Of a stretch of DNA of 64,000 bases, positions 58,276 through 64,000 are shown in pieces. The notes beneath the pieces were generated by a model. That model was not told the origin of the DNA and ran no database searches. It saw only the letters and a program-made list of their open reading frames with translations. A program made the translations under genes and the position numbers. How positions within the stretch are numbered: position 1 is the first letter of the stretch; each line of letters begins with the position of its first letter. The stretch is taken from the NCBI GenBank assembly GCA_051294375.1, contig JBJCIZ010000239.1, positions 484,261 through 548,260 on the forward strand, in the 5' to 3' direction. The stretch is from Paraspadella gotoi (lineage: Eukaryota > Chaetognatha).

Positions 58276-60271
58276 CAAAAATTCTTTGCTTTCTCTAAAT
58301 TAATTAATTTTAAATATTTTTATAATGTTGCGGTGACTCAAAAACAAAAATTTATAGAAAAATTTGAGGCGTGTTTTTGTGATAAAGAAACCTGGTATTA
58401 TCAAAACCAGTAAAAAGTAAAAATGATAAAAATATAACAACAACACTAGTATTTACATTGGCTGAGAAAAAGGTCAGCCTAACAAGATTGGGTTTAAAAC
58501 AGGTCATTCTTATTGCCACACTGTCTTACGCTCACAAGTACAAAGACTTTGGTCGTGCGTTTTCGTCATGTATTCATCGCGTGTCGTCTTTGTTCAAATC
58601 TTTGATGCTGCCCATGTTCATGTTATTATTTTAATTAAAATAATTTATTTTTTTTCAATTATAATCAGAGTTTATTACCGCTAATGTTGTGGCAGATTCC
58701 GGCATTGTTGCTCAAACTTGTTTAATTAATAATTTTGATTTATTTTATATTTATATATTTTTTTATTTGCTTTTCTTTTCAGTGCAAGAGCGGGAAAAAG
58801 AAAGAAGATAGATGAGAGAGGGTGTGTTAAAGATTTAAGTATGTATAAGGCATAATTATTATGCATATTGCATAAACAGATCAACCTTGTTAACTGTTAA
58901 CATTGAAAAACCATTATGATTTTAAAAAAGGAGACTTAAATTTAAAGAAAATAAAAAAATATAAGAAATAAAATTTTTATTGTTTATGAATTTAAAAAAT
59001 TAATAAAATTTAATTTAAGCTTAATTACCAGTTTTTTCAGATAGAAAAAATTCTTTTTTCAGTTCAGAATTATGAATATATTAAAAGTAATAATTAAAAA
59101 AAAATATGTAATTTTTTTCATAGATTCTTCGACTTAAAGAGGAAAAGAGAAATAAAAGAAACAAAAAATAAAGAAGAAGAATAAGAAAAAGTGAATAAAA
59201 AAATTGGAACAAACAATTTTAAATGTTGAAATAAATATGCAATTTTTTAAAAAGAGAAATCAAGAAAGACAGGGGTGTGCAAAGATTTAATACACATTAA
59301 TACTTTATTTCTACCATAAACAAATGACCAGGAAGCGAACACGCAGGTTTATTATAGTTCGGGTTTCAATCCTGTATTCTTCAATTTTTCTATCGCTTTC
59401 CCGGTTTCGAGTTCTCAAAAATTCGGCCCGCTTCCACAGTGTTCGCTTACGCTTCCGCGGATCGCGTCCACACTCTCTGATAGTAGCCCAGTCATTCTTA
59501 TTTTGTAATATACTCCCTTATATATTGTCAAATTTCAAAAATGTTTTTTTTAATTCTGAGAACAGATCCAGTTCCTCGTTAAAAGTTTGATTATTAAAAG
59601 ATATAAATCTTTTCCAAAAATTTATGTCATTTAAGTAAGTTAAATTATTGAAAATATATTTTATAACTCGTTTTTAAATATAGTTTTTAACCAACTTAAT
59701 GCAAATAATTTTTTTAAAAAAGAATTATACCTTCTTATATCAACTTTTTGCAAGTTGAATCCAATCCGATATTAAAATTAAAGATTGCTGGTAATTTATT
59801 ATTTATTACTTATTATATATATAGAATATAGCTCACGGTTACTATTATAAATATTTTCCATCCTCATGGGTTAACAGGCTGTTTACGGCCTTATCGCATT
59901 GGGTTGGACCAGACGTTTAGTGGTCAGATCTGAGGGATTTGACTCAATGAACAGATGAGACAAGGAGAGGAATGAATTTGTTATTTCAGGTAATATGGCG
60001 GCACGTCATTTTACTGAGGATACTCAGGATAGGATAAAGAGAAATATTTTAATGAATAAATACTTCAGTTTATTTATTTTATTTATTTCGTAGATTTTTA
60101 ATTGTCATTAAAATTGAACCTTTTGTTTTTTCGTCGCCGTTTTTTTTTCTGAAGTCGCAAACCTTTTTCCACCAAACGCCTGGGCTCCTCGGTATAAAAC
60201 GATCAAACACACAAAGACAACAAGGACGACGATGAACAACAACCATTAACTTTTTAACTTGTTTTCCTCTT
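58276..60271. other. AT-rich unassigned sequence
   Basis: About 2 kb, very AT-rich between 58.6 and 59.85 kb. A plus frame at 59324-59590 (88 codons, ATG) lies in a slightly GC-richer patch but has no recognised motif. No other feature seen. Confidence 0.5.
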
Positions 60272-60304
60272 CTCTTCTCTCTCTCTCTCTCTCTCTCTTC
60301 CTCT

Positions 60305-60377
<73 letters not shown>
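60272..60377. repeat. (CT)n microsatellite
   Basis: More than 100 bp of CT dinucleotides with two early TTC interruptions. Confidence 0.95.
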
Positions 60378-60381
<4 letters not shown>

Positions 60382-60451
60382 CTCCTTTGCGGATTTTTCT
60401 GTTAATCTAGGCAATAATGTTCTGCCCAGAATGGCGCCGATGCGTAAGATA

Positions 60452-60454
<3 letters not shown>

Positions 60455-60518
<64 letters not shown>
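60455..60518. repeat. (CT)n microsatellite
   Basis: Near-perfect CT tract, 78 bp after the previous one. Confidence 0.95.
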
Positions 60519-60519
<1 letters not shown>

Positions 60520-60725
60520 TCTTCTCTCTCTCATCTCTCTTAGCATAATGTCCAAAATTTGAATACATTAGCTCCTGGGAAATTCGAAGTCAGAAGTCTC
60601 CGTTACCACGTTGGCGATTTACAACCAATCATGACGCAATGCCAAAGATTTCGTCCAAGTCACCTTCCTAAGCCTTACATTCTTGTATCGCAGTTGCGCC
60701 AATGAGGACGTCGACGTAAACGTGA

Positions 60726-61121
60726 CTCATCAGTGACATTTTCCTCTGGATCCTGTTTCTCTCCGCGGAGAGTGGGGTGACAGACGAGAGAGAAGTGGGG
60801 AGAGGATTGTCATTGCTCGATGTACCGAGAGCTCGATACCTGATTTTACGCTTCCCATATTGGGTACCGTTAGCCTCTAGAACCGACGATTGTCCCGAGA
60901 GCGTACGACGTCAGCTGAAGAAGACCTGCACCGATCGCCGGTCTACACGTACGGAATGCAGCGGGGGGCTTCGAAGAGAGGAAGAATTGAGAGAGACCGC
61001 TGCAGCGATGAGCGAAGAGATGAGAGCAGAGAGCAGAGAGGTTATGAAGACCGTTAAGCATCGCGGTTGTTGCAGAAGTCGTTGTTGTGTGTCTGTTTCT
61101 GGCGCCCAGGAAGTTAGGAGG
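60726..61121 (+). other. Weak candidate exon
   Basis: A frame stays open for 132 codons, from just after a TGA at 60723 to a GAG|GTAAGG splice-donor-like site at 61121/61122, where the frame itself stops (TAA). There is no in-frame ATG before about 61008. The translated sequence is Arg/Glu-rich with a Cys pair-containing end (CCRSRCC) and no known domain. Splice acceptors upstream are uncertain. The donor coincidence and moderate GC make it worth listing, but chance is the simpler explanation. Confidence 0.15.
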
Positions 61122-61149
61122 TAAGGGCAGGGGGCGTGTTTTCCAACCC

Positions 61150-61205
61150 CCGTCCGCCGCAGCAGCCGCTCGCCGCAGTCACCGCCGCCGCCGCGCCGCG
61201 GCGAT
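61150..61205. repeat. GCCGCC-rich stretch
   Basis: CCGCCGC and CAGCAG words including CACCGCCGCCGCCGCGCCGC, directly after the candidate exon. Confidence 0.75.
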
Positions 61206-61229
61206 TATTTGACTGCGTTGAGCGAATAC

Positions 61230-62360
61230 AGCTAAAATAAACGATGATGATCGACGGAGACGAAATAAAATATCTTGAGAAACGATCAGGACGACAATAA
61301 CGACGCGAACGGATGTACGATTGCTTGCTGACGATGAGGAATGGACAAAAGATGATGACGAAAATGACGGGCATTGCGATTACGTATAGCAAGACGATCA
61401 AAGCAAGATTAATACAAGGAGAAGCAATTAAGACGGAGTGACGAAGACGAAGACGACGCAAACGACGATGTGACGATTGGAGAATGACAGAAGATGTGAC
61501 CGAATGACGGGCATTGCATTATCATAGCAAAGACGACAAGCAAAGATATGACAACGAGAGAAAGCAACCAAGCGAGTGACGAAGACGAGAGACGACGACG
61601 ACGTGATGCTGACGATTGAGATGACAAAGATGATGACGCAAATGACGGGCATTGCGGATTACGATAGCAAGACGACAGCAAGATTAATGACAAAGGAGAA
61701 AGCAACGCAGACGAGGTGATTGAAGACGACACGACGACGACGACGAACGACTGATGTTGACGATGAGAATGACAAAGATGATGACGAAATGACGGGCTTG
61801 CGATTACGATAAGCCAAAGCGACAACGCAGATAATGACAAAGGAGAAAGCAACCAGAGACGAGTGATGATTGAGCGAAGACGCGGACGAAGCGACGATGC
61901 TGCGTTGAGAATGACAAAGATGATGACGCAATGACGGTGCATTGCGATTACGATAGCAAGAGACAAGCAAAGATTAATGACACAAGGAGAAGAAACCAAG
62001 AGAGAGTGACCAAGACGAGAGTGACGAAGCGACGCGACGACGAACGACGATTGCTGATCGATAGAATGACAAAGATGATGACGCAAATGACGGGCATGCG
62101 ATTACGATAGCAAAGGACGACAACAAGTTATATGACAAAGGGAGAAGCAACCAAAGAAGTGATGAAGACGAAGACGACGACGACGACGATGCTGACGATG
62201 AGAATGACAAAGATGATGACGCATTGAGGGATTGCGATTACGATAGCAAAGACGACAACCAAGATAATGACAAAGGAAAAAGAAAACCAAGACGACAGTG
62301 ACGAAAACGACGACGAAGAAGAAGAAGACAACGACGACGACGACGACGACTTCGTTCCAA
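61230..62360. repeat. About 140-bp tandem repeat, seven or more units
   Basis: ATGACGGGCATTGCGATTAC recurs near 61364, 61504, 61642, 61789, 61931, 62087 and 62224 (the last degenerate). Each is followed by GATAGCAAAGACGACAA, AATGACAAAGGAGAAAGCAA and a GACGAAGACGACGACG run. Spacings of 137-156 reflect small indels; the last unit is the least noisy. Frames on both strands are open in places because of the GAC content, but none continues through the array. Confidence 0.9.
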
Positions 62361-62409
62361 AAAAAAAAGAAAGGAAAATAAAACACGTATATTACGACCT
62401 GAATGAGCG

Positions 62410-62468
62410 CAACACAACACAAACAGAGGACAACACAACACAACACAACACAACACAACACTACACAA
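62410..62468. repeat. (ACAAC)n pentanucleotide array
   Basis: Ten or more CAACA units with one AAACAGAGGA interruption. Confidence 0.9.
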
Positions 62469-62651
62469 CGCCCAGGAACAACGATGACAAAGGCGACAGC
62501 GACAGCGACTACAACTCCAACTAAAATAAAAAACTTCCGTTTTTTTCAGCAGCTGAAAAAAAGAAAGAAAGAATATTTTCTTTGTCTCTGAGATTGAGAG
62601 AGAAATTAGAGGAGGAGAAATATTCCTTTGCCTTTTGGGAGGTTGGGAGTT

Positions 62652-62652
<1 letters not shown>

Positions 62653-62682
<30 letters not shown>
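62653..62682. repeat. (GA)n at gap edge
   Basis: Pure GA into a 25-N gap and GA again after it, so the gap is probably GA repeat. Confidence 0.9.
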
Positions 62683-62707
62683 NNNNNNNNNNNNNNNNNN
62701 NNNNNNN
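62683..62707. other. Assembly gap, 25 N
   Basis: Exactly 25 N within a GA tract. Confidence 0.95.
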
Positions 62708-62717
62708 GAGAGAGAGA

Positions 62718-62750
62718 ATAGATAGCTTAATGGATAGATAGATAGATAGA
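62718..62750. repeat. (GATA)n array
   Basis: GATA units with one CTTAATG interruption. Confidence 0.85.
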
Positions 62751-62824
62751 TTTTTTCTCTTTTATTTCCCCCTCTCCTCCCGATTTTTCTTCCAGCCACC
62801 CAAAAAGTCGTCAGTCATCTCAAA

Positions 62825-62839
62825 TCTCTCTCTCTCTCT

Positions 62840-62893
<54 letters not shown>

Positions 62894-62970
62894 GTCTCTC
62901 ACTCTGCCGGTACAAAGTCAGGTGGGTCTCAGATTTCAGACGTCTTTCAGATCTCTATTCTCGCAATCTG

Positions 62971-63003
<33 letters not shown>

Positions 63004-63047
63004 TCTCTCTTCTCTCTCTTCTCTATCTTCTCTTCTCTCCTCTTCTC
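62825..63047. repeat. (CT)n tract pair
   Basis: CT tracts at 62825-62892 and 62970-63047, separated by GCCGGTACAAAGTCAGGTGG-type sequence. Confidence 0.9.
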
Positions 63048-63109
63048 TTCCTACATCTGGATCAAGAAAAACAAATGGAGAAAGGTTCTGTTTGTCTCGT
63101 TCGAAAACG

Positions 63110-63257
63110 TCGGCGACGCGACGCGACGACGACGACCAAAGACGACCGAACAAAAGACGACTACGACGACCGACGCGGACTACGCGGACCGACGACGACT
63201 ACGACGACGACGACTTTACGGACGACGACGACTACGACGACGACGACCTACGACGGA
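63110..63257. repeat. (GAC)n-rich array
   Basis: GACGAC triplets with ACTACGACG and CGGACTACG variants. Open Asp/Thr frames over it are compositional. Confidence 0.9.
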
Positions 63258-64000
63258 CGCGCAACGTCTCCGATGAAAATCTGACCAGCGGTTTTACGTT
63301 TCAGACTTGACATTTCTGGACAGCATTGTGTTGGTTTGGGTCAGGAATTTTGTAGTCGGAGGACAGAAATCAAAGAAGGAAAAAAGTCAGGAGTCTGAAC
63401 GGATATAACGGAAATGGAGAGTAGGTGGGAGCACTCAAGAACAAAAAAAATCATTTGATATGATCGACAATGATATTTAGATGTGATGTTATGATTAACT
63501 ATTAACTAGTACAAAAAAATATTTTGATTCATATTATCTTCGGGGAACAATAGTATTAATATAATTATTATTTTGTAGTAATTTCCTATTAAAATAAAAT
63601 AGTGGAAATTTTTTTTTTTTTAAAAATAATTTTTATAAAACTTTTAATAAAGATTCAGACATTCTCAATTTAAAAAGTTGAATTCAAAATTATAATAAAA
63701 CATGTATCAAAAATCTCTGTATGTTCAATGGTTTGTAAAATTAAGAAAAAAGTCGAAAATTCCTGATTTTTTTTTTTCTCTTGTTAGTGGGAAACTTATA
63801 TATGTTTAAAACGTTTTTGTCATTTTTAGTGTCTAAACATTTTTAAAATATCATATAACATATTTTATAAAAGTTTCTTAGTTACAGCGAATCAAATCAG
63901 TTTCTAAAAATAAAAAATACAATATTTTGAAATTTGACGATTGTGAATGATATACTAATAAATAGTTGAATTTGCTATACTGTTATGCTAAAAAAATTTT
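63258..64000. other. AT-rich unassigned sequence
   Basis: Strongly AT-rich with T and A homopolymers. No gene, repeat array or RNA recognised. Confidence 0.6.

Overview
This window looks like non-genic or gene-poor DNA from an animal nuclear genome. The evidence is dense microsatellites of every period, several interspersed repeat families, a decayed LINE-type reverse transcriptase fragment, scaffold gaps, and no compact run of recognisable genes. The taxon cannot be named from sequence alone. The LINE fragment resembles the CR1/L2 group of invertebrates. No tRNA, rRNA, histone, CRISPR array or complete protein-coding gene was recognised.

Assembly quality shapes what can be read. There are eleven N runs: five of exactly 25, two of exactly 10, and four of 195-463. 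Several stretches are indel-rich versions of cleaner stretches elsewhere in the window. This suggests short-read contigs joined and gap-filled with lightly corrected long reads. Open frames in the noisy stretches should be treated with suspicion.

Layout. 1-4.9 kb holds a short repeat pair (family A), a kilobase purine tract and GAC arrays. 5.4-7.9 kb holds repeat family B, in two clean pieces plus one noisy copy that joins them in the opposite order. 8-10.5 kb is simple-sequence rich. 10.5-19.1 kb and 24.0-25.7 kb carry the same three modules in the same order (GAC-rich family C, family E, then a CTTT tract ending in a conserved 3' sequence), but the first copy is expanded by GC-richer unique DNA. 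20.0-23.7 kb and 43.4-46.1 kb are two copies of a large composite repeat, family D. Family D has internal hairpins, a heptamer array and a degenerate LINE-like end. 25.7-40 kb is mostly unrecognised; it is A-rich at 28-34 kb and GC-richer at 34-40.6 kb, with a 50-bp tandem array at 33.1 kb. 46.4-54 kb is dominated by CT/GA, AATG, AAAAG and GAC/GTC arrays and a 47-bp tandem array. 54.6-55.5 kb holds the LINE fragment on the minus strand. 56-60 kb is very AT-rich with ATTAATCA-type repeats. 60.2-63.3 kb has CT tracts, one weak exon candidate, an approximately 140-bp tandem repeat and GAC arrays.

No new enzymatic or defence system is visible. The most informative items are the structure of repeat D and its LINE-derived end, the collinear C-E-CTTT module, and a 39-bp identical overlap at two gap edges that argues for a scaffold ordering error.
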